From: Alkalihalobacillus pseudalcaliphilus | Lineage (GTDB): Bacteria > Bacillota > Bacilli > Bacillales > Bacillaceae_D | Reading direction: 5' to 3' | NCBI RefSeq assembly: GCF_028610675.1 | Contig: NZ_JAQQWS010000001.1 | Coordinates: 992,001 to 1,056,000 of the forward strand | Length of the DNA stretch: 64,000 nt | Shown here: piece after piece, positions 17,242 to 26,520 of the stretch | How the letters are laid out: each line of letters opens with the position of its first letter | How positions within the stretch are numbered: position 1 is the stretch's first letter | Program-made: the position numbers and the translations under genes | The notes under the pieces: model-generated | What the model saw: the letters and a program-made list of their open reading frames with translations, nothing else | The model's database searches: none | What the model was told of the DNA's origin: nothing

Positions 17242-17442
17242 ACTAACCGAAACAAAAAAATGATATAACAGATGAAAGAGATCTTAAACGAAGATTTCTA
17301 AATTCAAAACCTGCATTGTATACTTACCCACAGATAGATTGAACGTTTTTAACTAAACCAGTTCGGGTAGTAATTAGAGAGGATCTAACCCCCGAGCACA
17401 CAGCCATTTATCACTATTTTATATATTAAAGGAGGTTCCCTT

Positions 17443-18783
17443 ATGTTATTCGACGATCCCGTCTTTATGAGTCGGATGTTAACCTTACTTACGCTTTCTT
17501 TTCATATATTTTATGCCACAATTGGTGTCGGCCTCCCACTAATGATTATGATTTTTCAATGGGTTGGAATCAGAAAAAATGATCCCCACTACTTACTGAT
17601 GGCACGACGCTGGGCGAAAGGCTTTGTTGTGACCGTAGCTGTTGGAGTCGTGACTGGTACAGCTATTGGGCTCCAGCTTGCCTTATTATGGCCAAGCTTT
17701 ATGGAATTGGCTGGTCATATCATTGCCTTACCGTTATTTATGGAAGTGTTCGCTTTCTTTTTCGAAGCGATATTTTTAGGTATTTACTTATATACATGGG
17801 ACCGGTTTACAAACCCGAAAAAGCACTTATTACTCTTAATACCCGTGGCAATTGGCGGAGCAATGTCCGCCTACTTTATTACCGTAGTTAACTCATTTAT
17901 GAATTCACCGGGTGGTTTTGATTTAGTCAATGGTGAACTGGTGAATATCAATCCAATCGCCGCTATGTTCACAGTATCGATGCCGACAAAGGTTGCCCAT
18001 GTTTTAGCAACTGGTTATATGACGGTCGCTTTTGTTTTAGCCGCTATTGCTGCATTCAGACTACTTCAAGGTGCCAATAATACGTATCACAAAAAATCAT
18101 TAAACCTATTAATGAAAATTGGTTTTGTATTCGCCTTAGCATCCGCCATCATTGGAGATTTTTCTGGAAAATATTTAGCCGAATATCAACCAGAAAAGTT
18201 AGCTGCTGCTGAATGGCATTTTGAAACAGAAGAAAATGCACCATTAATCCTATGGGGTATTCTTGATGAAAATAACGAACCAAAATATGCGATTGAAATC
18301 CCATCTGCTTTAAGTATACTTGCCCATGGTAATCCATCCGCTGAAGTGATTGGCCTCGAGGAATTCCCTGAGGAACTACAGCCACCTCTGGTTATCCATT
18401 ACTTCTTTGATACGATGATAACAATCGGAATGTTTATGCTCGGTCTTTCGTTTATTTATTGGGTAGCCCAGTTGCGAGGATGGACATTTGTTCATCAAAG
18501 ATGGTATCGTTGGTTAATTGTTCTTGGTGGACCTTTATCGTTCTTGGCGATCCAAGCCGGTTGGTGGTTAGCAGAAGTCGGTCGACAACCTTGGATTTTA
18601 CGTGGAATTATGACGATTGATGAAGCAGCTACTACAAGTGACCATGTGGGGTTAATGTTTATCTTATTTGCTATCCTCTACTTTATATTAGGGGTTGGAA
18701 CGGTTGTTGTTTTAAGAAAAATGTTTAAAGATAACCCCCCTGAAAAGGATTTAAACGAAATGTCAGGTAGTGATCGAACATGA
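17443..18783 (+). CDS. cydA: cytochrome bd ubiquinol oxidase subunit I
   Basis: The 446-aa subunit carries the haems of the high-affinity terminal oxidase that reduces O2 to water with menaquinol. His21 in LTLSFHIFYATIGVG (haem b595 ligand position), the TKVAHVLATGYM segment (haem b558 region) and the family signature GRQPW are present, with about nine membrane helices. The quinol loop is short, as usual in Firmicutes. AAAGGAGG precedes the ATG by seven bases. Its stop overlaps the cydB start (ATGA). Confidence 0.95.
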   Translation: MLFDDPVFMSRMLTLLTLSFHIFYATIGVGLPLMIMIFQWVGIRKNDPHYLLMARRWAKGFVVTVAVGVVTGTAIGLQLALLWPSFMELAGHIIALPLFMEVFAFFFEAIFLGIYLYTWDRFTNPKKHLLLLIPVAIGGAMSAYFITVVNSFMNSPGGFDLVNGELVNINPIAAMFTVSMPTKVAHVLATGYMTVAFVLAAIAAFRLLQGANNTYHKKSLNLLMKIGFVFALASAIIGDFSGKYLAEYQPEKLAAAEWHFETEENAPLILWGILDENNEPKYAIEIPSALSILAHGNPSAEVIGLEEFPEELQPPLVIHYFFDTMITIGMFMLGLSFIYWVAQLRGWTFVHQRWYRWLIVLGGPLSFLAIQAGWWLAEVGRQPWILRGIMTIDEAATTSDHVGLMFILFAILYFILGVGTVVVLRKMFKDNPPEKDLNEMSGSDRT

Positions 18784-19796
18784 GTCTAGAAATTATCGGA
18801 ATCTCGGTCCTATGGCTCTTTTTATTCGGGTATGTCATCATTGCTTCCGTCGATTACGGGGCCGGATTTTTTAACGCGTATAGTTTATTAACAGGAAAAC
18901 AACATATCGTATCTAAAGTAATAAAAAGATATTTATCACCCGTTTGGGAAGTGACTAATGTATTCTTCGTCTTTTTCTTCGTAGGAATCGTTGGTTTCTT
19001 TCCAGAAACAGCCTTTTATTTCGGAACCATACTCTTAGTACCCGGTAGTATTGCCTTGATTTTGCTAGCGATACGTGGTTCCTATTATGCCTTTGAATCT
19101 TATGGTACGCAAGGTCACCGAGGCTATGCTTTCATGTATGGGGCATCAGGTATTCTCATACCGGCTTCATTATCCATCGTCTTAACGATAGCTGCAGGCG
19201 GATTTGTTTCCGTCGATAATGGGCAGCCTTCATTAGATTACCTTGGGTTATTTTTAAGCCCGTTAACATGGTCTATCGTTGTCCTTAGTATCATCGCTGT
19301 TTTATATATTTCAGCCGTATTTTTAACATGGTATGCGAACAAAACAGGTGATGAAGGTGCAACCGCCTTGATGCGTAAATATGCTCTTATATGGGCCGTT
19401 CCATTAATTGTTGCTGCATCCGGTATTATCATTGAATTACGCTTCCATAATGAAGTGCATTTTAATCAGATTGTTAACTTATGGTGGATGTTTGGTATCT
19501 CATTCTTAATGTGGTTAGGTACAGTCTATCTCCTTTGGAAAAAGAAAAATTACGGGGTTTCCTTGTGGCTCTTAATCGGTCAATTTGCCTTCGCCTTTTT
19601 TGGATACGGAATCTCACATTACCCGTACTTGTTGTATCCATATTTAACGATTCATGATGGCTTTACAAACGAAGCGATGGCTACAGCCTTAATTATTGCT
19701 TTTGTCTTAGGTATGATGTTATTAATTCCATCCATTTATTTACTTCTAAGATTGTTCTTGTTTGATAATCAATATGTAAAAGGAAAAAGGGAGTGA
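18780..19796 (+). CDS. cydB: cytochrome bd ubiquinol oxidase subunit II
   Basis: A 338-aa protein with about nine hydrophobic helices, starting MSLEIIGISVLWLFLFGYVI; ASVDYGAGFF and YLSPVWEVTNVF are typical CydB motifs. It forms the structural partner of CydA in the membrane. It is translationally coupled to cydA and followed after 6 bp by the small cydS gene. Confidence 0.95.
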   Translation: MSLEIIGISVLWLFLFGYVIIASVDYGAGFFNAYSLLTGKQHIVSKVIKRYLSPVWEVTNVFFVFFFVGIVGFFPETAFYFGTILLVPGSIALILLAIRGSYYAFESYGTQGHRGYAFMYGASGILIPASLSIVLTIAAGGFVSVDNGQPSLDYLGLFLSPLTWSIVVLSIIAVLYISAVFLTWYANKTGDEGATALMRKYALIWAVPLIVAASGIIIELRFHNEVHFNQIVNLWWMFGISFLMWLGTVYLLWKKKNYGVSLWLLIGQFAFAFFGYGISHYPYLLYPYLTIHDGFTNEAMATALIIAFVLGMMLLIPSIYLLLRLFLFDNQYVKGKRE

Positions 19797-19802
19797 GTCA
19801 AT

Positions 19803-19898
19803 ATGTTGAATGATTTTCTAATCTTCGTTGCCCCATTTCTAATACTCATAGCCGCCATTGGTGCATCCTTTTTTGTAGCCGCAAAGGATAAAAATTAA
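19803..19898 (+). CDS. cydS: CydS-like small subunit of cytochrome bd
   Basis: A 31-aa single-span peptide, MLNDFLIFVAPFLILIAAIG then ASFFVAAKDKN. It resembles CydS of Geobacillus bd oxidase in length, in the early APxxxx hydrophobic start and in the C-terminal KD motif. CydS stabilises the oxidase next to haem b558. GGGAGTG at the end of cydB provides the ribosome binding site. It is the last gene before a strong terminator, so cydABS is one transcript. Confidence 0.88.
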   Translation: MLNDFLIFVAPFLILIAAIGASFFVAAKDKN

Positions 19899-19904
19899 AA
19901 GAAT

Positions 19905-19941
19905 AAAACTCTCCTCTTTTATGATAAGAGGAGAGTTTTTT
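19905..19941 (+). terminator. Terminator of cydABS
   Basis: AAAACTCTCCTCTT and AAGAGGAGAGTTTT form a perfect stem with a short loop, followed by TTTTTTG. It separates cydABS from the convergent cydDC genes. Confidence 0.92.
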
Positions 19942-20099
19942 GTTGCATTGAGCACCTGATATGACTATCCATTTTTACTCATTTCAATGGTCTCTTGGCA
20001 ACTACTAGAGGGGTTCTTTTTATGACACCTTCGACCACAGGTTTCCTCCTTGAATGTGCTCTTTCCTTCTTTTTATAACACCCGATCTCATATATCCGC

Positions 20100-21818
20100 T
20101 CAGACAACGTCACGTTCAATTGCTTTCATCTCTTTAAAGTATCCATTTCGGTTCATGAGTTCATCATAGCTACCGATTTCCACCACTTCACCATGATCCA
20201 TGACGATGATTTGGTCCATTTGCTCAAGACCGGTTAAGCGATGACTGACAATAATAAGTGTCGCTTCTTCAGCCTCCTGCATCACTCGATCTAAGATCTT
20301 TTGTTCGGTAATAGCGTCCATGGAGGATGTCGGTTCATCTAATAACCATAACCCTGCCTTTTTTAGGAACAACCGTGCCAGCGCCAATCTTTGCTTTTCT
20401 CCCCCAGAAAGATTGGCTCCTCTTTCTTGAACAAGATCTTCTAATTTCATATTGGGTAATTCAGCCTGATGAAGGGCTTTATATATCGTTTCATCTTTTA
20501 AAGTGTCATCTGCTAACAATAAATTATCTCGAATCGTCCCATAGAAAAAATGATTAGATTGTAAAGTAAGATTACTCTTCTTCCATATCACTTCTGGCTC
20601 TACTGCATCTATCGAAACGTCACCTATTTTAATTTGACCATCGTTATTCTCATATAATTTTAGAATTAATTGAAGGATGGTCGTTTTCCCTGAACCACTT
20701 GCCCCAACAATAGCTGTTTTAGAGCCTGAAGCCAAGGTGAAATCGACATCATGAACCGCCGGTCTTAGCTCATTTTCATACTGAAACGTTACACCTTTAA
20801 ACTGAATACTAGGAACCGCTTCAAGGCTTTTATGAACGATTCCAGCATTGACATTAATTACTCTATCTTGCTTTTTCCATATTCCTGATAACCGTGTTGC
20901 AGCTTGCTCACTCTCATGCAAATAATTAGGAAACAAGGACATTGCGCTGGTTTGCTCAAATAAAGTTAAGGAAATCATAAATAGTAGAGCAATCAAAACA
21001 CCCTCTATCTGACCTGCAATCACTTGACTAGTAGCAAAAGCTAATACGATGACAGATATAAGTAAAGAAAGAAAACCGACAACGGATTCGCTCCATAATA
21101 TGTTCACATTTGCTTTAGCTTGAGATTTTTCATACGTCTTTACAGCACGTACAAGATCTTTTTTTCGCTCGGTAGCTTGCTGATGAATGTGTAAGTCGCG
21201 ATAACCATACAATAACTCCGTGAAATCAGACGAGAGTGCTCCTCGGTTTACTCTTACATGATGGTCGACACGTCTTTGTAAAAGAGTAAATACAACGGGT
21301 ACAACAACGGTCAAAAGAAGCATACCCACTATAATAATGATAGCTGTACCCACTGAAAATAATGTCGTAAATAAAATGGTCGCAATCGTGACACTTGCCA
21401 TGACAACGGGTGGGTAAAAGACGCGTAGAAAAAAGTTTTGCAAAGATTCAACGTCTCCAACAATTCGTGCTAACAGCTCCCCACTCCGATATTTTTGCAA
21501 AATCGTCGTCGATAAAGGCTCTATTTTTTCATAAACGAATACACGGATGTTACTTAACATCGTAAAAGTACCTCTATGTGAAAAAAACCTTTCACCATAA
21601 CGACTTATCGCTGAAGTAATTCCAAGTAGTTTTACGATGGCAACGATGACCATTAATGTGTATAAAGGAGGTACGAGGGCAGCTTGAGAAATCATATACC
21701 CGCTGGCGGAAAACAAACCGATCGCCGTCATACCCGCTATAAATCCAAATAACATTGATAAGAAAATATCTCTTTTTTCTTTAAGCATGATTTTCATCAC
21801 CATTTTAAGTGCTATCAT
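20100..21818 (-). CDS. cydC: heterodimeric ABC exporter subunit CydC
   Basis: A 572-aa half-transporter: a membrane domain of six helices (residues ~20-320) with the CydC-type N-terminus ASGYMISQAALVPPLYTLM and SRYGERFFSHR, then a nucleotide-binding domain with GASGSGKTT, LSGGEKQRLALAR and DEPTSSMD. CydDC exports cysteine/glutathione or handles haem and is needed for cytochrome bd assembly. It is second in the operon and overlaps the cydD stop by ATGA. It runs towards cydABS rather than following it as in B. subtilis. Confidence 0.92.
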   Translation of the reverse strand: MIALKMVMKIMLKEKRDIFLSMLFGFIAGMTAIGLFSASGYMISQAALVPPLYTLMVIVAIVKLLGITSAISRYGERFFSHRGTFTMLSNIRVFVYEKIEPLSTTILQKYRSGELLARIVGDVESLQNFFLRVFYPPVVMASVTIATILFTTLFSVGTAIIIIVGMLLLTVVVPVVFTLLQRRVDHHVRVNRGALSSDFTELLYGYRDLHIHQQATERKKDLVRAVKTYEKSQAKANVNILWSESVVGFLSLLISVIVLAFATSQVIAGQIEGVLIALLFMISLTLFEQTSAMSLFPNYLHESEQAATRLSGIWKKQDRVINVNAGIVHKSLEAVPSIQFKGVTFQYENELRPAVHDVDFTLASGSKTAIVGASGSGKTTILQLILKLYENNDGQIKIGDVSIDAVEPEVIWKKSNLTLQSNHFFYGTIRDNLLLADDTLKDETIYKALHQAELPNMKLEDLVQERGANLSGGEKQRLALARLFLKKAGLWLLDEPTSSMDAITEQKILDRVMQEAEEATLIIVSHRLTGLEQMDQIIVMDHGEVVEIGSYDELMNRNGYFKEMKAIERDVV

Positions 21819-23542
21819 AATGATTCCTGCCCCCCTCGTTGAATGATCAGCATTTCTTGGTACATTGGTTCATTAGCTACTAATTGCTCATGTGTGCCTA
21901 TGGCACGGATCGAACCATGATCTAACAAGATTATTTTATCTGCAGAACGAATCGTATGAAGCCTATGAGCTACCGTAATCACAGTGGCTGATTGAGCTAA
22001 CCTACTCATTGACTGTTGCAAAATTTGCTCCGTTCTTACATCTAATCCTGTCGTAGGTTCATCAAATAAAACGAGCTTTGGTTTTCTCAAAAATGCCCTT
22101 GCAAGGATAACCCGTTGCTTCTCACCACCAGACAATCCTCGCCCAGCCTCGCCTATTTTTGTTTCTATGCCATGCGGTAGCTTCTGTAGCCAATCCCATA
22201 ACCCCGCTTCTTTAATAGCTTGTTTAATTTCCTCATCTGTATATGAATCAGTTTGACCGAGCGTGATATTTTCCAAAAGCGTTCCTGAAAATAAATAGGC
22301 ATCTTGCGAGATATAACTTAATTGTGAGAACCAGGAAGTTTCTAAAATGGTTTCCTGACTTTGACCATTGATTTTGAAATGACCTTCCTGTATGGGAAAA
22401 ATGCCTGCAATCACGTTCAGGAGTGTCGATTTTCCAGCACCCGTTGGACCAATAATCGCGACTCGTTCATTTGGCTCAACTGAAAATGTCATGGCTTGAG
22501 ATTGAAAATGACCTTCTTGGTACCCGAAGCGAATATCGGTAAAATTGATCCTTGGGGGTCTGTGAGTCGTTATCTCTTTCTGTCCCCATAAGACCGGTTC
22601 GTGCTGTTCCGTCAGTAATTCTTGAATACTTTCTGCCGCTCCAGTACTTTGCTTTCCAGTATGAAAGGCCGAACCAAGCTCTTTCAGTTTAGTAAAAAAT
22701 TCAGGTGCTAAAATAAGCATCAAAAAGCCTGTTGCAAAATTAGTATCCTGTAAAATAATCATTCGTAAGGCAATTTCTAATGCAATTAATCCAATACTAA
22801 GCATTGAGATAAACTCTAAGGCTAAGGAATTTGAAAAAGCGACCTTCAGCACATCCATGGTTGCATCACGGAAACGCAAGCTACTTTTTTGAATCTTTCC
22901 CTTCTGCTCTTTCGCCTTACCAAAAAGCTTCAGTGTTTGTAACCCTTGTAATGTATCTAAAAAAGTGCCCGAAAAGGCGGCCATTTGAGATAGCTGTTCT
23001 TTCGATTTCTCCCCTGTTTTTATACCGATAATAATCATAAAGATAGGAATAAATGGGGCCGTAACTAAAATAATGGCTGCGGTTGCCCAATGCTCAAACA
23101 AAATGACTAAGATAATTAATAAAGGCACAGTGACCGATTGGATCGCCTGCGGAATGTATTGACTATAATAACCATCTAATTCATCTACACCATCCATAAA
23201 ATAACTCGTCTTTTTACCTGACTGGCCGCCTTTTGATATGAAAGCAGAGCGATTCGTAAAAAAGGCAAGTAAGCTCATCCGTACATCTGTCTTGATATGC
23301 CCAGCCATCGCAATGCCTAGACGTTTAATAAAGGCACGGAACATCGTTCTAGTAAGCAGTGCGAGTACTAATAATATAAAGAAATGTATAAGATCAAGAT
23401 AATGAATTTGCTGTAAAAATACGCTATCAATGATAGTGACGATTAAGTACGCTTGGGCAATAATAGCTAGCCCCATCACGATGGAGAAAACCATCATTAA
23501 TAGGAGGTAGCGCCGATAAGGTTTCATCCATTCTTTTAACAT
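21815..23542 (-). CDS. cydD: heterodimeric ABC exporter subunit CydD
   Basis: A 575-aa half-transporter: six membrane helices with the CydD-type segment YYSQYIPQAIQSVTVPLL and SGTFLDTLQGLQTLKLFG, then GPTGAGKST, LSGGEKQRVILARA and DEPTTGLD. It forms the CydDC exporter with the next gene, needed for cytochrome bd maturation. AAGGGGG precedes the ATG at about nine bases. First gene of a two-gene operon. Confidence 0.92.
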   Translation of the reverse strand: MLKEWMKPYRRYLLLMMVFSIVMGLAIIAQAYLIVTIIDSVFLQQIHYLDLIHFFILLVLALLTRTMFRAFIKRLGIAMAGHIKTDVRMSLLAFFTNRSAFISKGGQSGKKTSYFMDGVDELDGYYSQYIPQAIQSVTVPLLIILVILFEHWATAAIILVTAPFIPIFMIIIGIKTGEKSKEQLSQMAAFSGTFLDTLQGLQTLKLFGKAKEQKGKIQKSSLRFRDATMDVLKVAFSNSLALEFISMLSIGLIALEIALRMIILQDTNFATGFLMLILAPEFFTKLKELGSAFHTGKQSTGAAESIQELLTEQHEPVLWGQKEITTHRPPRINFTDIRFGYQEGHFQSQAMTFSVEPNERVAIIGPTGAGKSTLLNVIAGIFPIQEGHFKINGQSQETILETSWFSQLSYISQDAYLFSGTLLENITLGQTDSYTDEEIKQAIKEAGLWDWLQKLPHGIETKIGEAGRGLSGGEKQRVILARAFLRKPKLVLFDEPTTGLDVRTEQILQQSMSRLAQSATVITVAHRLHTIRSADKIILLDHGSIRAIGTHEQLVANEPMYQEMLIIQRGGQESL

Positions 23543-23634
23543 GGGCTAAAGCCCCCTTTCTCTCCTTATTGTAATTCCCTTAAATCAATAATTCTAATAG
23601 GAAGAGGCTAAAATTGATGATTGTACGATTTTCG

Positions 23635-23695
23635 CCATAGTTTTTTGTATGAAAGTGGACTTAGGTGTGATGGGTTGTGCCTTGAAGTTAGCTAA
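23635..23695. repeat. Fragment of interspersed repeat module
   Basis: TTTTGTATGAAAGTGGACTT and, after a short gap, GTTGTGCCTTGAAGTTAGCT match the beginning of the module at 40140, 46680 and 50450. The copy stops here; the rest of the gap is the 53-bp array and the promoter of the XRE gene. Confidence 0.6.
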
Positions 23696-23744
23696 TCCTC
23701 GGTTTCCTTGAGTAACGAACACATTCGGCTCTTCTTCAGTTTTT

Positions 23745-24153
23745 TACCCATGATCATGTCGAACAGCTTCCTTCATCGACAGATTCTTGACCTTTTTTAC
23801 CCATGATCATGTCGACTGCTTCCTTCATCGACAGGTTCTTGACCTTTTTTGCTCATGATCATGTCGACCAACTTCCTTCATCGACAGGTTCTTGACCTTT
23901 TTTACCCATGATCATGTCGACCAGCTTCCTTCATCGACAGGTTCTTGACCTTTTTTACTTATGATTATGTCGACCAGCTTCCTTCATCGACAGGTTCTTG
24001 ACCTTTTTTACCCATGATCATGTCGACTAGCTTCCTTCATCGACAGGTTCTTGACCTTTTTTGCTCATGATCATGTCGAACAGCTTCCTTCATCGACAGG
24101 TTCTTGACCTTTTTTACTTATGATCATGTCGAACAGCTTCCTTCATCGACAGG
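23745..24153. repeat. Tandem 53-bp hairpin repeat, 8 copies
   Basis: Eight near-identical units of about 53 bp run head to tail in the divergent gap between cydD and the XRE gene. The core is AGGTTCTTGACCTTTTTT, three variable bases, CATGATCATGTCGA, then a linker and TCATCGACAGG. TGTCGA and TCGACA face each other across the linker, giving a hairpin in each unit. A second array of the same family is at 61918-62275. Confidence 0.9.
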
Positions 24154-24267
24154 TCGCGGTGTTACCCACACTCATAATCATCCCTATTCATGCAGGCCTT
24201 TGATTCGTATACTTCTTTTGGCTCATATTTTCCATTCATGAACTTACTTATCTGTTGTTATGAATAC

Positions 24268-24322
24268 TTGACATAATGTTAAGTATTGTTTACAATAATC
24301 CTATGTTAACTTTAATTAACAT
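24268..24322 (+). promoter_or_regulatory. Promoter and palindromic operator of the XRE/membrane-protein operon
   Basis: TTGACA (24268-24273) and TACAAT (24291-24296) are 17 bp apart, a near-consensus sigma-A promoter. Just downstream, ATGTTAA-N6-TTAACAT (24303-24322) is a perfect inverted repeat, and an AATGTTAAG half-site lies in the spacer. This suggests autorepression by the XRE protein. Confidence 0.75.
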
Positions 24323-24357
24323 TTAGTCAATAATACTGTACATTCAAGGAGGGTTAT

Positions 24358-24579
24358 ATGCTTCGGAATCGTGTAAAAGAGTTACGTGCTAGGCATGGAT
24401 TTTCTCAGACGGAGCTAGCTAATCGCGTTGGAGTTACGAGGCAAACCATAGGTTTTATTGAAAAAGGTGAATTCTCACCCTCCATTGCTTTATCCTTACG
24501 ATTAGCCAAGCACTTAGAGATGAGAGTAGATGAATTATTTTGGTTAGAAGGAGAGGATTCAGATGAAGAACAATCATGA
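24358..24579 (+). CDS. XRE-family helix-turn-helix regulator
   Basis: A 73-aa protein consisting essentially of one Cro/C1-type domain (NRVKELRARHGFSQTELANR, then VGVTRQTIGFIEKGEFSPSI), with an acidic tail. This is the YozG/YgzD kind of short regulator usually paired with a membrane protein. GGAGG precedes the ATG. It overlaps the next gene by 17 bp, which implies coupled expression and a functional pair. Confidence 0.9.
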   Translation: MLRNRVKELRARHGFSQTELANRVGVTRQTIGFIEKGEFSPSIALSLRLAKHLEMRVDELFWLEGEDSDEEQS

Positions 24580-25321
24580 TTTCCGCTTACAAATTCCGTT
24601 ATGGAATATGGCCTTAATGGCTTCGCTAATGATATTCAGCTTCGGCTTTATCTATTATGTAGAGCTTGCTGTTTTTAACACCAATGAATTGTTCCGTTTT
24701 ATCAATGGTACTGTGGTTATTCAATGGAATGTCCCTGCAACCATTTCTTTAGTATTAGGGGCTGTTTCACTGATTACGATATTAACTCTATACCTGTATA
24801 AGGTCACGCAACATAATCGGAATTTTCCAGATAAGGCGATTAATACGTTTTCCTTTATTCAATTACCCGAATTTTTAGATGATGATGAAATGCTAGAGCA
24901 AGTGACGAAACAAGCAACTCGAAAGGTATATATCCTCTATTCACAGGCTCTTCCTTTTCTAGTCATTCTTATGTGGATACCTTTACCACGTTACGTATTT
25001 ATTGTGTATATTATTTTAGTGATCATGATTCATCACTACATTTATTATCGAGATATCCAAAAATATATTCGAGGTCACTACCAATTTCAATTGTTATCGA
25101 GAAAGAAAAATACAAACTTCTCGAAAATCATTTGGACATTTGCGATTAGTTATTTAATTGTAGCAGGTGGTATAGCAGGCTTCCTTTTTTATCAACACCA
25201 AAATTCTGAAGAAAATCTCGCAAAGTTTGATGCGTGCTTGCAAGAAGGAAAATCAGCTTATTTTGAATCTGGAGGATTCTTTTCCTCAAGTAAAGTTACT
25301 TGCGACGACTCTGAATCATGA
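24563..25321 (+). CDS. hypothetical multi-pass membrane protein
   Basis: A 252-aa protein with about six hydrophobic segments (near residues 14-34, 52-74, 126-142, 146-164, 190-212) and an extracytoplasmic C-terminal tail with two Cys residues (FDACLQ and KVTCDD) that could form a disulfide. GGAGAGG inside the XRE gene serves as its ribosome binding site. Co-expressed with the XRE regulator. I do not recognise the family. Confidence 0.7.
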   Translation: MKNNHDFRLQIPLWNMALMASLMIFSFGFIYYVELAVFNTNELFRFINGTVVIQWNVPATISLVLGAVSLITILTLYLYKVTQHNRNFPDKAINTFSFIQLPEFLDDDEMLEQVTKQATRKVYILYSQALPFLVILMWIPLPRYVFIVYIILVIMIHHYIYYRDIQKYIRGHYQFQLLSRKKNTNFSKIIWTFAISYLIVAGGIAGFLFYQHQNSEENLAKFDACLQEGKSAYFESGGFFSSSKVTCDDSES

Positions 25322-25351
25322 AAAAATCGGGATGCTATTCCCGATTTTTTT
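25321..25351 (+). terminator. Terminator of the XRE operon
   Basis: AAAATCGGGA pairs with TCCCGATTTT across a short loop and is followed by a run of Ts. It begins at the stop codon of the membrane-protein gene. Confidence 0.9.
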
Positions 25352-25385
25352 CTCGTTTATTCGAATATCCGACCCTCTCCATTAC

Positions 25386-25529
25386 TTAAGTACCATTCTC
25401 CTTCAATTTCACATAATCATTCACCCTCACTGCAATAGCCAACGTGTAAGCAGCAATCATACCTAATAAAATATTCCCCAAAATGAGCCCAATAATGGCA
25501 CCAACAAACCCATACAAAACTAACATCAT
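25386..25529 (-). CDS. small hypothetical membrane protein (47 aa)
   Basis: The frame starts MMLVLYGFVGAIIGLILGNI and ends RVNDYVKLKENGT: one long glycine-containing hydrophobic segment and a short charged tail. AGGTGA lies five bases before the ATG at 25529; an upstream ATG at 25544 is less well placed. The reading frame and SD support a real small protein. Function unknown. Confidence 0.6.
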   Translation of the reverse strand: MMLVLYGFVGAIIGLILGNILLGMIAAYTLAIAVRVNDYVKLKENGT

Positions 25530-25734
25530 AGCATTCACCTGCATTTCCTTTTAGATCCTATACCCCTCATATAAGAATAAAAACATAAATTTCATCCGAC
25601 AAACGTACAAGTTATGCTGAATTTCTACGTAAGACAAGCACCTTTTTCAAAAAGATTAATATGCTTTATACGTACTGAATTTTGTTAGTATAACTTTCAT
25701 TCATAATAAACATAAGAAAGGAAGAAAAATCACC

Positions 25735-26466
25735 ATGAAAACTTGGCTCTTCACCACTTTTATTATGGTAGCGACTATTCTTTTGGGCTGCACACCCATA
25801 AGTAAAGAAGATGTTTTACTTAAGTTGTCTGACCATGCCAAATATATTGAAACCTATGTGATTGAGAATGAATTATCCCTTCATACGAAAGCGGCTAACA
25901 GTTATAAGGAACAACTTGGACAACTTACCATTAAGGGAGAGATTAACCTTAAAGAAAGCAAAGGTTTTATTGAAATGTATGAAGACTATTCATCAGGAAC
26001 TTATGAAACCTTTGCTTATTTTAACGGTACTGATTATGCGGTTAACTGGTATGGAGACGGTTGGTCTACAGATATGGGGGCTGTCGCAAACTTACACACA
26101 TACTTCCTTACCGATTATCATTTACTCATTCAAGCCATTGAATTAATTGAAATGAACGATGATGCCGTTTTAATCGATATGGAGGACTATTATTCCCTCA
26201 CCTTAGATGCACCAACGACTCAACCATTTGAAAGTTTTGCCCGTTCCTTAGGTATTACGTTAAATGAGGAACTGATTTCGGATATGTCTGTCACATTAGA
26301 AATTGAACAGCATACCTTTTTCTTAACCAAAATCACGTTTATGGTTAGAGAAGAAATCGATGGCATTCAGCACGAGACTGTCATTCAAATAACGTATTCC
26401 CAAATAAATGAACCACTTCAAATAAAAAAGCCCTTTCAAATAGAGGCACAAGAAATAAGTCTTTAG
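25735..26466 (+). CDS. lipoprotein, DUF6612-like
   Basis: A 243-aa precursor with a lipoprotein signal peptide (WLFTTFIMVATILLGC, lipobox LLGC, Cys20). The mature part alternates amphipathic strands in a LolA/LppX-like manner, as in Bacillus DUF6612 lipoproteins. It should be anchored on the outer face of the membrane. AGGAAG precedes the ATG. It is monocistronic; the stop codon lies inside its terminator stem. Family assignment is tentative. Confidence 0.75.
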   Translation: MKTWLFTTFIMVATILLGCTPISKEDVLLKLSDHAKYIETYVIENELSLHTKAANSYKEQLGQLTIKGEINLKESKGFIEMYEDYSSGTYETFAYFNGTDYAVNWYGDGWSTDMGAVANLHTYFLTDYHLLIQAIELIEMNDDAVLIDMEDYYSLTLDAPTTQPFESFARSLGITLNEELISDMSVTLEIEQHTFFLTKITFMVREEIDGIQHETVIQITYSQINEPLQIKKPFQIEAQEISL

Positions 26467-26491
26467 CTATGCTCAGCTAAAGACTTTTTTC
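26458..26491 (+). terminator. Terminator of the lipoprotein gene
   Basis: AGTCTTTAGCT (26458-26468) pairs perfectly with AGCTAAAGACT (26475-26485), followed by six Ts. The TAG stop codon is part of the first arm. Confidence 0.93.
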
Positions 26492-26520
26492 TAAATCATA
26501 AGAAATCATCGGTTCTCTCT

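Noticed and set aside
17224..17442. Riboswitch in the cyd leader
   Set aside because: The long leader shows no aptamer pattern I can recognise and no terminator stem before cydA.
23745..24153. CRISPR array
   Set aside because: The units are contiguous without unique spacers, the linkers repeat too, and no cas gene is near.
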